This document shows, piece after piece, positions 21,776-32,179 of a DNA stretch of 64,000 nt (positions within the stretch are counted from its first letter, which is position 1; each line of letters opens with the position of its first letter). The notes beneath the pieces were generated by a model. It made no database searches, was not told the origin of the DNA, and saw only the letters and a program-made list of their open reading frames with translations. Position numbers and translations under genes: made by a program. Location of the stretch: positions 70,771,719-70,835,718 of the forward strand of contig OY755046.1 in the NCBI GenBank assembly GCA_963576565.1, given 5' to 3'. This stretch comes from Aspidapion aeneum. Taxonomy: Eukaryota; Arthropoda; Insecta; Coleoptera; Brentidae.

Positions 21776-22552
21776 TTTTTTAGTTATTATCAAAAATGTT
21801 AAAAAAATTGCCAACTTTGATGCTCTGTATCTCGACAAAGAAAGAGTTTTGACCCATGCATTATAGGAACTTTTTTATCAGACATGACCTTCTCCATCAC
21901 CTGTTGGCTTAGGGCCCCTAATTAGGGGACACCCTGTATATATAAACAGGGTGTTTCAGACCACCCGCACAGGCCGATTATTTTAAAAGGGATAATTATT
22001 TTTAAACGTTTTTAAATCACTATCAAGGTAGTAAAATGGGCTCTTTCTGATGATGTAGGTTTTAAGGTCCTAGACTCACAGGAAGTGTCAAAATTCCGCT
22101 CGACGTTAATTTTTTTAAATGGAACATGCTATTTCTGATTGCGGATTTCAATTCTACGCGGAAAAATTAAAACGTTTTATTCGAAAACTTTTTCCCAAAA
22201 ATGCTTTTTTAAACATCAAAACTGATATTAAATTATTTCGCAGTTATAACCAAGAAAAAAACGGAAAGTAACCAAAATATTTACTTCCCAAACTTTGGCA
22301 TAACAAGACATTTACTCAATGACACATTTCCATTGAAAAGATTGTTTTCGCCTGTCTTGTGTCATTTTATTTAGACTTTGGTTACTTTCCGTTTTTGTCT
22401 TGGTTATTACTGCGAAATAATTTAATATCAGTTTTGAGGTTCTTAAACATATATGGAGAAGAAATGACTTAATAGGAAATAAAATTCTGAAATTTTATGA
22501 AACATATAACACGACAAATAGCACATATTGGAAAAATTCAATAGCTCCTCCA

Positions 22553-23416
22553 ATGCTTGAGGGTTTGGATTTAGCGCTTCAAGAGACTGATAATATAGAA
22601 AAACTGGATAATTTTCCAATATTTAAGTTTCCATACAACACTCAAATTAATACGAGAGAATTTAAAGATTCCAACATTTTAAAAGACTCCAACTTGGCTC
22701 CAAAGCAATTTAAAGAAGTGGTCAATCAATTCAGTAATTTTACGGACATTTACACGGATGCTTCTAGAGATCCTATATCAGGAGAATGTGGAATAGGAGT
22801 ATATTGTGACAAAATAAATATTAATATAGCTAGGACTATTCAACCAAGTGTAAATATCTGCACTGCTGAAACAATTGCGATTTTGAAAACATTAGAAAGA
22901 ATAAGAGATAGAAGAGAAGATAAATTTCTAATTATAGTGGACTCTAAAAGTGCGCTAATGAGAATATGTAGAAATGGTATACATTGGAAAAATGATCATA
23001 TAACATTAGAAGTTAAAAATCAATTGGATTACTTGGAACAACAGGGTAAAGAAGTGCAGTTTTTGTGGGCTCCAAGTCATTGTGGCATACCAGGAAATGA
23101 AAGAGCGGATAAAAAAGCAGAAGAGGGAAGAAAAGATATTAATAATCCTATGATAATAAAGCCATTTTACTTAGAACTATTTCCAAAACTCAAGAATACA
23201 GTATATCAGTGTTGGAAGAAGAATTATGATATCATAAGTCAGGAGAAAGGCAGATATTATAAAGCGATAAATGGTGAGCTAAAAAAAACTCCATGGTTTC
23301 AACACATCAAATACAAAGAGAGAAGTCAAATCACACTTATTAGTAGAATGAGATCAGGGCATTGTTTGACACCACATTATTTAATACCAATATTTTACAA
23401 AGAAGTTCTTAAATAA
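22553..23416 (+). pseudogene. LINE ORF2 fragment: ribonuclease H domain
   Basis: The frame shows the RNase H catalytic pattern: D in DIYTDASRDPISG, E in NICTAETIAILK, D in FLIIVDSKSALMRI and the final D in LWAPSHCGIPGNERADKKA. After HCLTPHYL (about 23383) the reading runs into an unrelated 245-bp insertion; the last residues IPIFYKEVLK belong to that insertion. The reverse transcriptase part is missing through 5' truncation. In LINEs this domain removes the RNA strand during cDNA synthesis. Confidence 0.85.
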
Positions 23417-23627
23417 AATACAGTTCAACCCAAACGTTGTAGCCAAACAATGAAATTCTACCTACTTCCGAGGCTTCCAGAGTATTTGTGTAATTAAAAA
23501 ACAAAAAATTGACTAATAAACAGAATAAAATTCCAAAAGATTGAATTAAGATGACAAAAATAGAAGCACTTTACAGGTAGATGGACTCCTTTAACAGGTC
23601 ATAGTGTACCTACATCTGAGTCAGTAG
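23383..23627. other. ~245-bp insertion inside the LINE frame
   Basis: The expected protein order HCLTPHYL then RLSYINNCKIGKR is broken by 245 bases with no ORF and no recognisable internal promoter boxes. It could be a small SINE or MITE; ends are not certain. Confidence 0.5.
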
Positions 23628-23628
23628 T

Positions 23629-23877
23629 GTGAGACTCAGTTATATAAATAATTGTAAAATTGGAAAAAGAATAGATGCTAACTGTGAATGCGGTATGGTA
23701 GGAACGCTAAACCATATCTTACTAGAGTGTCATAGGACAGATAGTTCCAATTTGTATATGCAATTATCAAAGTTAATTCCTACGCCAATTCATATAGATC
23801 AAATTTTAATGAACCCAACAACAAAACCTATTAAAATGATATTGAATCATATGAAAAAATATAATTTAAAAATCTAA
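23629..23877 (+). pseudogene. LINE ORF2 C-terminal zinc-knuckle domain
   Basis: Encodes CKIGKRIDANCECGMVGTLN then HILLECHRTDSS: a C-x1-C...H...C cluster typical of the end of RNase H-bearing LINE ORF2 proteins. It continues the RNase H frame after the 245-bp insertion. A 3' UTR of about 210 bases precedes the (TGAA)n tail. Confidence 0.8.
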
Positions 23878-24476
23878 TTAAAATATAAAACAGACATAAC
23901 TATAATAAAAATTAAAAAAAAAACTAAAAGTGGAACTAAATAAAAACTATTAATAATTAAGTGCGTGGGGGGTATAGGACTATCCTAGACGTGCTTGATA
24001 AGAGCACTCTCCCCAAGGAAGAAAAATGTGCTGGGTGATGGATGCTGAGAAGTCCGAAGCCCATTGTCTACAGTGAATGAATGAATGAATGTAGTTTTGA
24101 GGTTTAAAAAAGCATTTTTGGGAAAAAGTTTTCGAATAAAACGTTTTAATTTTTCCGCGTAGAATTGAAATCCGCAATCAGAAATAGCATGTCCCATTTA
24201 AAAAAATCAACGTCGAGCGGAATTTTGACACTTCCTGTAGGGCTAAGACCTTGAAACCTACATCATCAGAAAGAGCACATCTTACTACCTTGAAAGTGAT
24301 TTAAAAATGTTTAAAAATAATTATCCCTTTTAAAATAATCGGCCTATGCGGCTGGTCTGAAACATCCTGTATATATAGTAAACTAATTAATGCTATAAAG
24401 AAATTTTTTTTGTGTAAATTTTGTTGATTCGCCACAAAATATTTAATTTAAAAATAACTCTTTTTATTATTTTCAG

Positions 24477-24660
24477 TAAAATGTGAGAACTCTGCCAAAC
24501 CCTACAGCGTTGGCGATCAATTCAGCGTAAAATTACCCTCCAAATCAGCTGACATTGTTTTGTTGGTCGACACTGTAAAAGAAAACGAAGAACTCTACAA
24601 ACATTTGGTTCAACCGTTGGTTCAGGATCTTGGAGAAGAACTGAGGGCCAAGGGAATTAA
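24477..24660 (+). CDS. apolpp: Apolipophorin precursor, exon 10: start of VWA-like fold
   Basis: Acceptor attattttcag, donor GTAAGT; phase 1 in, phase 2 out. It encodes LKCENSAKPYSVGDQFSVKL, then SADIVLLVDTVKENEELY and QPLVQDLGEELRAKGIK. DIVLLVDT followed by an amphipathic helix resembles the first strand of a von Willebrand factor A fold, though the metal-site DxSxS is not intact (DTVKE). Confidence 0.92.
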
Positions 24661-24832
24661 GTAAGTTTGACACAGATCAAGTTTTTTAAAGTAATCACAT
24701 TTCAATATGTACTAAAGATAAAAATCAGTTGAATTGGCTTGGTCAAGTTAATACCCTGAGAATTTTTCGTTCTTGTATTGAGACACCACACACACATGCA
24801 TAGGTAGAAGTTTTCCGAAAATTTATGTATGA

Positions 24833-24901
24833 TCTTTGGTGGCTTAATGAAAGAGTGTTTGCGTACGAGCAAGATATCCGGGTTCGAGTCCCGGCCAAAG
24901 A
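24833..24901 (+). ncRNA. tRNA-like sequence, probably the head of a SINE or a tRNA pseudogene
   Basis: A 7-bp acceptor stem TCTTTGG / CCAAAGA, a perfect T arm CCGGG-TTCGAGT-CCCGG (RNA polymerase III B box GGTTCGAGTCC) and an A-box-like tggcttaatgaaag are present. The anticodon stem TTTGC/GCAAG leaves a 6-base loop GTACGA, one short, so a working tRNA is doubtful. It sits directly upstream of the TA tail of a LINE. Confidence 0.5.
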
Positions 24902-24945
24902 TAAACTTTTTTCTGATTCTTCTTTCTTTAATTTCACTTGTTTAT

Positions 24946-24948
<3 letters not shown>

Positions 24949-24981
<33 letters not shown>
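24949..24981. repeat. (TA)n microsatellite, LINE tail
   Basis: About 32 bases of TA repeats abut the 3' end of the minus-strand LINE at 24983. Confidence 0.9.
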
Positions 24982-24982
<1 letters not shown>

Positions 24983-24986
<4 letters not shown>

Positions 24987-27598
24987 TTCACAACGTTCTA
25001 CGTCTTCCAATACCCAATCTCCACTCGTTTCTGTTTGCCCATAATTCATTATCTAGGCCTCTTATTTTCATTTCATTGTCTATTCCTTCTCTCCAGCTTC
25101 TCCTTGGCCGTCCTCGTTTTCTGCGGCCAGTTGGTTTCCATTGTAGTGTTTGTTTAGATAGTCTTTCATCATTAATTCTTTGTACATATCCGTACCACAC
25201 CAGTTGTTTTGTTCTTATATCATCCACTAAAGTACGTTCATCCACTGTCATAATTTCTCTTATTCTTTGATTTGTAACTCTTTCTCTTTTTGATTTCCCT
25301 GCTGCTCTTCTCCAATAGTCCATCTCCGTAGCGGAAAGCATTTTTTCTGTTCTATCTTTGATTGGCCATACTTCTGAGCCGTATGTAATAATACTTTTAC
25401 AATGGTGTATATAAGCTTTTTGTTATGTTTTGATATACTTTGGTCCCAAATTATTCCATTTAATAAAGTTATTGCTTTTCTTCCTTGTACGTTTCTATCT
25501 TTTATAGCTTTGTCTAGTGTTCCGTCAGCTGTAATTTTTAGACCTAAGTATTTATACTCATCACAGGACTGAATTCGCTGCCCAGTATTTAAGATTAGAT
25601 CCTGTTTCCTTCCACCAACACACACAGACTCTGTCTTATTAAGATTAACCTCTAGTCCCCACTTATTGTACCCTTCTATTAGTTTTCGTGTCATATATTC
25701 AAGGTCGTCATAACCCTGAGCCACTACTATCTGATCATCGGCGAAACATAAAGTATACAAGGTGGTTTCGTCCAACGGAATTCCCATGTTTTGGCATTTT
25801 CTCTTCCAGACTTTAAGGACTTGTTCCAAGTATATTTTGAAGAGCCTAGGCGAGATACAGCAACCTTGTTTAAGACCTTTATTTACTTGAAAGCCTTTGG
25901 TTAGTTTTGCTTTTATTTTAACTTTTGCCTTACTATTGCGGTATAACTCTTTGATGGCCTTAATTAGTTGTACGCTTATGTTTGTCTTTTCCAACGCTTT
26001 CCAAAGTAGATTTAGTGGTATACATTAACGTATTAACCGGAGGAGACTAGGAAATAAACAAAAAAATCGGCCGTCTAGATAAACAATTTGTTTTAAAAAA
26101 CGTACTTCTGCAGAAAAGAACTCATCGACTATTTTTGTTTGGTCCATATGAAAACTCTATTTTCTTTTTCTTTAAGAATCACCAAAATTATCCGATCTTT
26201 CCTTTACTTTTATTTCTTTTTTAAACCAATGCACCGGAAAAAGACGAAACTGTTCTTCTTACAAACCCTTACCAGATTAATTATACACGACCAAATATGG
26301 ATATATAACAAGTGGTGATCACTTAACTTGTGCTTCCAGCATTTGTTTTGCTACTCCTTCGTTTTCCTTTATTAAACGAGTGCGAGAGAAAAAAACAAAA
26401 CTATTCTCGATTACAGTCCCTCACTAAAACAAAGGAATTAGAAAGATGCCGCAATCGTCTAGGCCCGCGTAAAGTATCTTATTTTGTTCCTCTTTGTTAA
26501 ACTGATGCGAGAAAAAGAGACAAAACTATTCTTGATTAGAAGGTAGTCCCTTTGGACCCATTAGTATTTTGTAAAGGGTCAATGCGGCGTTTTTGACCTG
26601 TCTCTTTACGGTTCGGAATTGTTTTCGTGTTTTTTCTTAAAATATATTTTCGATCTGGACTCAAAATTATTCTTAAAAGACTTTAAAATGGTGTGGGAGT
26701 GTATTTTGTGCTAAAATCTCGACCATCTTAATCCAGAAGTTTCGTTTTACAAGTAAGTTAAATAACTTGTTTGACCTTCAAAACAAAACAAAGACCAGTG
26801 CCGTAGAAATCAATATAAAATCAGAAAAAAAATTTTTGGGTATTATATAAATATTTATTTATTTGTTAAAAGTGTTTAAACATAAGTTTAGTTAAAAATG
26901 TACAGGGTGTCCCAAGTTTTGGTGTTTTGATACTTTTAACTGAACTACGAGCCTTGATTTTCAACAGATAAGGTAAAAAAGGTATCTTATTAATGGAAAG
27001 TAATTTTTTTATGTATACCTTTTTTATTTAACCGTTTTATTTGTGTAAACAGTTTTTTTAGATTTGGATTGAGGCAATTTTTTAGGTTGGGTTAGTCCTT
27101 TTTACCTACTCTGAATTTTTAACGTTGTCTAACCTAAAATAAAATACACCAAGCTAAAATCATCCTACTCAAACATCTAATTGTCAATGGGTATCTATTC
27201 AGCTTTAAACTAAATTAAATTGCTTGTTTTAATAAGTTAGGTATTTACTTTTAACAAATTAATATTTTGCCGCCGTCACTGGTAAATCGATCGACCATAA
27301 AGAATAAACATACGTCTACTGTGTGTCGCACAGCGTTGCCATCGTCTTTCCAAAAAATATTTCTATTCTTTTCCAACTTATTGAAGCATCTAGGGGTCAA
27401 ATCGAATTGTTTTGATGAATGAATTTTTGCCGCGGTTCCTGGTCTCCTCCGGTTAATACGTTAATGGTGGTATACTATCATATGCCTTCTGCAAATCTAC
27501 GTAAAGCAGATGCAGCTCTTGTCCGTATGCCATTTTCTTTTCAATAACTTTAGTTATACAAAAGAGATGATCTGAAGTCGATCTACCCGCCCTGAAAC
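24983..27598 (-). pseudogene. LINE reverse transcriptase split by a DNA transposon
   Basis: Minus-strand coding: LLYVDLQKAYDSIP (27467-27598), then after the 26023-27466 insertion NISVQLIKAIKELYRNSKAK, KGLKQGCCISPRLFKIYLEQ, TLCFADDQIVVAQGYDD and LNKTESVCVGGRKQ (25260-25994), and finally RGRPRRSWREGIDNEM (24988-25341). VDLQKAYD and FADD carry catalytic aspartates of reverse transcriptase. A frameshift near 25400 separates the last two parts. Truncated at its 5' end near 27598; endonuclease absent. Confidence 0.87.
26023..27466. mobile_element. DNA transposon with 8-bp TSD (CATTAAC family), copy 2
   Basis: Ends cattaacgtattaaccgg and ccggttaatacgttaatg; exact duplication GTGGTATA at 26015-26022 and 27467-27474, inside the LINE RT frame. 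It differs from copy 1 by about 60 extra bases near 26070 and scattered substitutions. No transposase ORF; it contains the phrase tacagggtgtcccaag internally. Confidence 0.9.
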
Positions 27599-27665
27599 AA
27601 TTTGGTATTTGAAGACAATAAGTTTGTTAGGAAATAAATAGAATCAAAAAAAAAATTTTTTTTAG

Positions 27666-27820
27666 TGACGTTGAGTTCCACTTGATCACTTACGGAGGCG
27701 AAAACCAATGGCCTAGTCACGTGACCTTCAAGGGCAAAATGACATTCAAAGGAAAGGCACCAAATGTCAAATTCACCGAGGAACCCCCGAATGAAGATGA
27801 CGAGGTTCTTAAACAATTGC
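27666..27820 (+). CDS. apolpp: Apolipophorin precursor, exon 11
   Basis: Acceptor ttttttttag, donor GTAAGT; phase 2 in, phase 1 out. It encodes NDVEFHLITYGGENQWPSHV, then FKGKMTFKGKAPNVKF and EEPPNEDDEVLKQL. VEFHLITYGG fits a second VWA-like strand. The intron on its 5' side holds a LINE split by a DNA transposon. Confidence 0.92.
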
Positions 27821-28171
27821 GTAAGTACCAGCTTCTTTCTAAAATAAAGGCCCACAAAACTCTATTTTAAAAAATCAAACAAGTTTCGTGGCTAATCGGG
27901 TAAAAAAGGAGTTTTTGTTTCTCTCATATTTTTCCATGGGTAGCTTGAAAGCTTAACCTCACGGGGGTCCAAGATCTAATGGACACCTAATAAGTGTTGA
28001 TTGATAGTTAACTGTTTCGTCCTTATGGGACTCCTCAGAACACTGCTTGGTCAATGTGACACTCTTGCGAAGTTAATTAGACAGTTTTGTCTATAATCCT
28101 ATGTAAATAGTGAGTAAACTCTCGCAAGAAGCGCCATCTACCGAAATACGAGAGAAACAAGAACAAGCAGC

Positions 28172-29367
28172 CATTGGCGTAGCTAGGGGGGGCCAGGGGG
28201 GCCTGGCCCCCCTGTAGTCCCTCAGGCCCCCCTAAGATATTTTAGGCCTCCCCTACCGACTACTAGTAAAAGAACATGACGCTGAAAATACATACTTTTC
28301 TATTATTATTCGGGAAATATTCAAATAAAATAGGTGCATTAAAATTTAAAATCATTCAGATAATGTTTACATTTCAGGAAAAAGCCCTTGTCTTGCGGGA
28401 TTAGGCTTTTTCTCTTTAAATTATCGGTAACTTTTCTGCACTTATGCAATTTCCCGAAAATATTTTTTAAATTTAAACATAATTATGCATATTGAATATT
28501 TCATACATATTGGCGACATCTTGTAAAATATTATAGAAGTGTAAGTTGAATTTCGCATTTAATAAAGACAGCGACCTTTGCCCCTCTGTTTCCGAAATCG
28601 GGTTGTAGATGTCGTTAGGTTATAAAAGACCTTTTTAAATTGTTTTTCTAAAATAAATATAATTATCTTTTTAGTTTTTTTGAGGTTAGCGTTTAGTGTC
28701 TTATGGAAATTTTCCGATTTTGGTGACAATTTCATAACCATTTTCATATTAAGTTTTCCCACGTCGTTAAATGGAATAAATTCGTCGAGCAATAGCGGGA
28801 AATTTTTAATATTAATACTTCTACTCTAAGAGCAGAAATGACCGTTTTAAAGAATTGTATTTTTCGGTTAAATCAAACTGTTGGTCATGATTCTATCAAA
28901 CAACATATAGCAGAAAACACCTATCCAAACCTCTACCAACTTTTTAAAGTTGCGAGTATTCTTCCAATTTCAAGTGCAACTTGCGAGAGGTCTTTCTCTG
29001 CCATGAGGAGAGTTTTTAATTGGCTTAGAACAACTATGACTCAAGAGAGACACTCAGGTTTGTCATTGTTATTCATAGAAAAAGATGTTGAGGTCGACTT
29101 AGACAGTGTGGTAGACGCTTTCAGTCAGCGACGTAGAAAACTTTCTTTGTAGAATTGCTGAATCACATACTTCCTGTGTATACATATAAATAAGTTGGTA
29201 AATGTATTATTAAATTTGTTATATTAAAATATTAGAACATTTAATGCGCGTATTTTTTTTTATTCATCGCACACTTTGCACGACTCTTTAAAACCTATGT
29301 TTGCTTTTTGTTCAAGATAGACCGGGGCCACGGCCCCTCCTGAAAAGCAAAGCTAGCTACGCCAATG
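28172..29367 (+). mobile_element. hAT transposon remnant
   Basis: Ends cattggcgtagctagggg and agctagctacgccaatg with exact 8-bp duplication CAAGCAGC at 28164-28171 and 29368-29375. It carries the C-terminal part of a transposase (28838-29152). Internal deletion has removed most of the coding region. Confidence 0.92.
28838..29152 (+). pseudogene. hAT transposase C-terminal dimerisation domain
   Basis: Encodes YPNLYQLFKVASILPISSAT, CERSFSAMRRVFNWLRTTM and HSGLSLLFIEKDVEVDLDSV. The pattern ILPISSAxCERSFSxMRR is the hallmark of the hAT C-terminal dimerisation region. The catalytic N-terminal and central parts are absent; the Met at the start is internal to the original protein. Confidence 0.85.
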
Positions 29368-29632
29368 CAAGCAGCTCTTCTGCCTTTCAGGCCAGATCTA
29401 CGCTTATTGCGTTTTTACCCGCTATCAGACACGTGAGCGTCATACAACCGAATTTTTAAGCCTATAGTACTATAGTATTATTTGACACGAAACTTGTTTG
29501 ATTTTTTAAATTCACGGCTACGAAATTACACGTTTGTTAGTATATTTGACTCTATTTTAACTTTCTTATTCCCCCCGAATTTTTTTTATTGCTACAGCCC
29601 TGATAAATACCTATTTATTTTCTTTCTTTCAG

Positions 29633-29823
29633 CTGCTAACTCAAAGGCAAGAATGGTCGGCGAAGCGTTAAAAACCATAGTGTCCGACGTTACCTTGGTT
29701 ACCGGACACAACCTAAGAGCTCACACCTACCAAGAAGGTTTGAAGTACCCCTTCAGATCTGACGCTCTGAAGTCGATCCTTGTTTTTGCCAGCAAACAAT
29801 GTGAAGTCGGCAGATTATACCCG
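29633..29823 (+). CDS. apolpp: Apolipophorin precursor, exon 12
   Basis: Acceptor tttctttcag, donor GTAAGT; phase 1 in, phase 0 out. It encodes PANSKARMVGEALKTIVSDV, TGHNLRAHTYQEGLKYPF and LKSILVFASKQCEVGRLYP. ALKSILVFASKQC resembles a late VWA-like strand and helix. Family A repeats begin about 35 bases after the donor. Confidence 0.92.
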
Positions 29824-29859
29824 GTAAGTTTGAAGAAAATACTTTAGAAGAAAAATAAA

Positions 29860-31035
29860 TAATATTCAAACAAGTTTCATGGCTAATCGGGCAAAAAGGA
29901 GTTTTTTGTTTCCCTTATATTTTTCCGTGGGTAGCTTGAAAGCTTAACCTCACGGGGGTCCAAGATCTAATGGACACCTAATAAGTGTTGACAGTTAACC
30001 GTTTCGTCCTTATGGGACTCCTCAGAACACTGCTGGTCAATGTGACAAATCTTGCGAAGTTAATCAGACGATTTTGTCTCTAATTAAATGTAATTAGTGA
30101 GCGAACTATAGCAAGAGGCGCCATCTACCGAGATACGAGAGAAACAAAAAACCAAAAGCAGGGAAAAACACTGCTATACAATATCGATCAATGAAAAGAT
30201 CGAATGCAAATAAAAGAAAACAACTATAGTCCGTGACCTACGACAGCTCTTTGTCTTTTCAGGCCGGATCAACGCATTTTGCATTTTTACCCGTCATCAA
30301 GACAGTGAGCGTCAATCAACGGAATTTTTAAGCCAAATAATACTAACAAACGTGAAATTTCGTACCCGTGAATTTAAAAATCAAACAAGTTTCATGGCTA
30401 ATCGGGCAAAAAGGAGTTTTTTGTTTCCCTTATATTTTTCCGTGGGTAGCTTGAAAGCTTAACCTCACGGTGGTCCAAGATCTAATGGACACCTAATAAG
30501 TGTTGACAGTTAACCGTTTCGTCCTTATGGGGCTCCTCAGAACACTGCTGGTCAAGTGACAAATCTTGCGAAGTTAATCAGACGGTTTTGTCTCTAATTA
30601 AATGTAATTAGTGAGCGAACTATAGCAAGAGGCGCCATCTACCGAGATACGAGAGAAACAAAAAACCAAAAGCAGGGAAAAACACTGCTATACAATATCG
30701 ATCAATGAAAAGATCGAATGCAAATAAAAGAAAACAACTATAGTCCGTGACCTACGACAGCTCTTTGTCTTTTCAGGCCGGATCAACGCATTTTGCATTT
30801 TTACCCGTCATCAAGACAGTGAGCGTCAATCAACGGAATTTTTAAGCCAAATAATACTAACAAACGTGAAATTTCGTACCCGTGAATTTAAAAATCAAAC
30901 AAGTTTCATGGCTAATCGGGCAAAAAGGAGTTTTTTGTTTCCCTTATATTTTTCAAAACTCCTTTTTGCCCGACTAGCCATGAAACTTGTTTGATTTTTA
31001 AATTCACGGGTACGAAATTTCACGTTGGTTAGTAT
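29860..31035 (+). repeat. Repeat family A, tandem dimer with inverted end
   Basis: Two near-identical units of about 515 bp (starting near 29870 and 30385, each opening caagtttcatggctaatcgg) are followed by a third partial unit that turns at about 30955 into its own reverse complement (aaaactcctttttgcccga ... tttcacgttggttagta). Confidence 0.9.
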
Positions 31036-31059
31036 AAATAATATTTTCAACTGTTAAAA

Positions 31060-32000
31060 AATTATGTGTGCTTAAGACCACACGGCAGAAGTGTAAACGT
31101 CAACAAGGCGAAATTAATAATACTGGCCTTCATCTGCATCATTTTAATATCTCTCAGTTGGGGATATCTTTAGGGCGAATACTCGCGCCCGTTAATTATT
31201 AAAATGCCGTTAATTACTTACACAATATGAACGCTGCTTTACTAAAAAGGAAGAGAGGGATCCAACATGGCTGCACAAGACGCTAGCCCTACCAAGTCCA
31301 CTTCCAATCCCTGACTTCGCATGCGTAGATCTACCAATATTATTTACCTCATGTATTAGAATAGATGTACAGGGTGATTTCCACTTGAATGATTCTAACC
31401 ACATGAAAATAGAAAGTTTCAAAAACCTAACCTAACGAAACCTAATCAGATCTAACCGAACCGAACCAAAGCAAACTAAACCAATATATTTTTTTTTTTT
31501 AACTTTCCTGACTTCCTACCCGGGATCCTAGAGGATATGAATCCGAACCGGACCGTACCGAACCGAACCTATCCAAACCTAACCCTACCCAACTAAACCT
31601 AATTAGCAGTACGTGTTGTAGTTTAGTTTGGTTAGGTTAGGTTTGGTTCAGTTTAGTTAGGTTCGGTTTGGTTCAGTTCGGATTCACATCCTCTAGGATC
31701 CCGGGCAGGAAGTCAGGAAAGTTTTTTTTTGAAAAAAATTATTGGTTCAGTTTCCTTTGGTTCGGTTCGGTTAGATTTGATTAGGTTTTGTTAGGTTAGG
31801 TTTTTGAAACTTTCTATTTTCATGTGATTAGAATCATTCAAGTGAAAATCACCCTGTATTCATCTATTCTAATACATGAGGTAAATAATATTGGTAGATC
31901 TGCGCATGCGAAGTCAGGGATTGAAAGTGGACTTGGTAGCGCTAGCGTCTTGTACATGGCTGCTAGCATCAGTTGTCATAATTTGAATTTTCGCGGGTTA
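31060..32000. repeat. Very large imperfect palindrome with TTAGG-like core
   Basis: The arms of 370 bases or more match: aagtcagggattgaaagtgg (31911-) with its complement (about 31293-31312), then the tacagggtgatttccactt end and its partner near 31857. Inside are degenerate aacctaacctaac and ggttaggttagg runs around a centre near 31620. No ORF of note. Confidence 0.85.
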
Positions 32001-32179
32001 TTACAATCATCATATGGATGATTCTACCAAAAGTGGGCTATATGGATATCATTTTTGGTCATTGCCTTTAAATAACAGTACAGCACAGTAAATAATTTTG
32101 TTTTGTTAAATTTATGTCACTAATTAGGTGTAAGCTAAGAAACATTTATTTTCCCGAATTTTAGGAATTATTGCATAAA

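Larger units (their letters stand above)
19361..21936. mobile_element. Foldback of the TACAGGGTGTCCCATAA MITE family, with nested insertions
   Basis: Left end cagggtgtcccataacttag and right end taattaggggacaccctg are flanked by TA (19359-19360 and 21937-21938). A simpler relative at 47581-48169 shows the uninterrupted order. Here family B (19756-20493) and a LINE fragment plus reversed family B (20670-21775) have been inserted. Confidence 0.8.
22442..24092 (+). mobile_element. LINE, 5'-truncated, with RNase H and (TGAA)n tail
   Basis: A 12-bp target duplication agttttgaggtt lies at 22430-22441 and 24093-24104. The 3' end is a tgaatgaatgaatgaat run just before the second copy. Coding content: RNase H (22553-23383) and C-terminal zinc-knuckle domain (23629-23877). 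Jockey/I-like by domain order. Confidence 0.9.
21947..24369. mobile_element. Foldback element hosting a LINE
   Basis: Left cagggtgtttcagaccac and right ggtctgaaacatcctg are inverted ends; arms of about 280 bp match (ccgcgtagaattgaaatccg and its complement). An inner palindrome (22220-22440, words such as ttggttactttccgtttttg) forms the loop. The LINE 22442-24092 interrupts one arm. Confidence 0.8.
27872..29500 (+). repeat. Repeat family A copy interrupted by a hAT element
   Basis: 27885-28163 contains gtttcgtggctaatcgggta, agcttaacctcacgggggtc and gcgccatctaccg. It resumes at 29376 with ggccagatctacgctta and ends near 29500 with an inverted piece (cgaaacttgtttgatttttt). Confidence 0.8.

Noticed and set aside
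24833..24901. Functional tRNA gene
   Set aside because: The anticodon loop is one base short and the sequence abuts transposon tails; a tRNA-derived repeat is more likely.
24743..25270. Several + strand frames of about 110 residues over the TA run
   Set aside because: They are antisense to the LINE reverse transcriptase C-terminus.
31371..31860. Interstitial telomere repeat
   Set aside because: The ggttagg words are degenerate, few and arranged as inverted arms; a foldback element explains them better.
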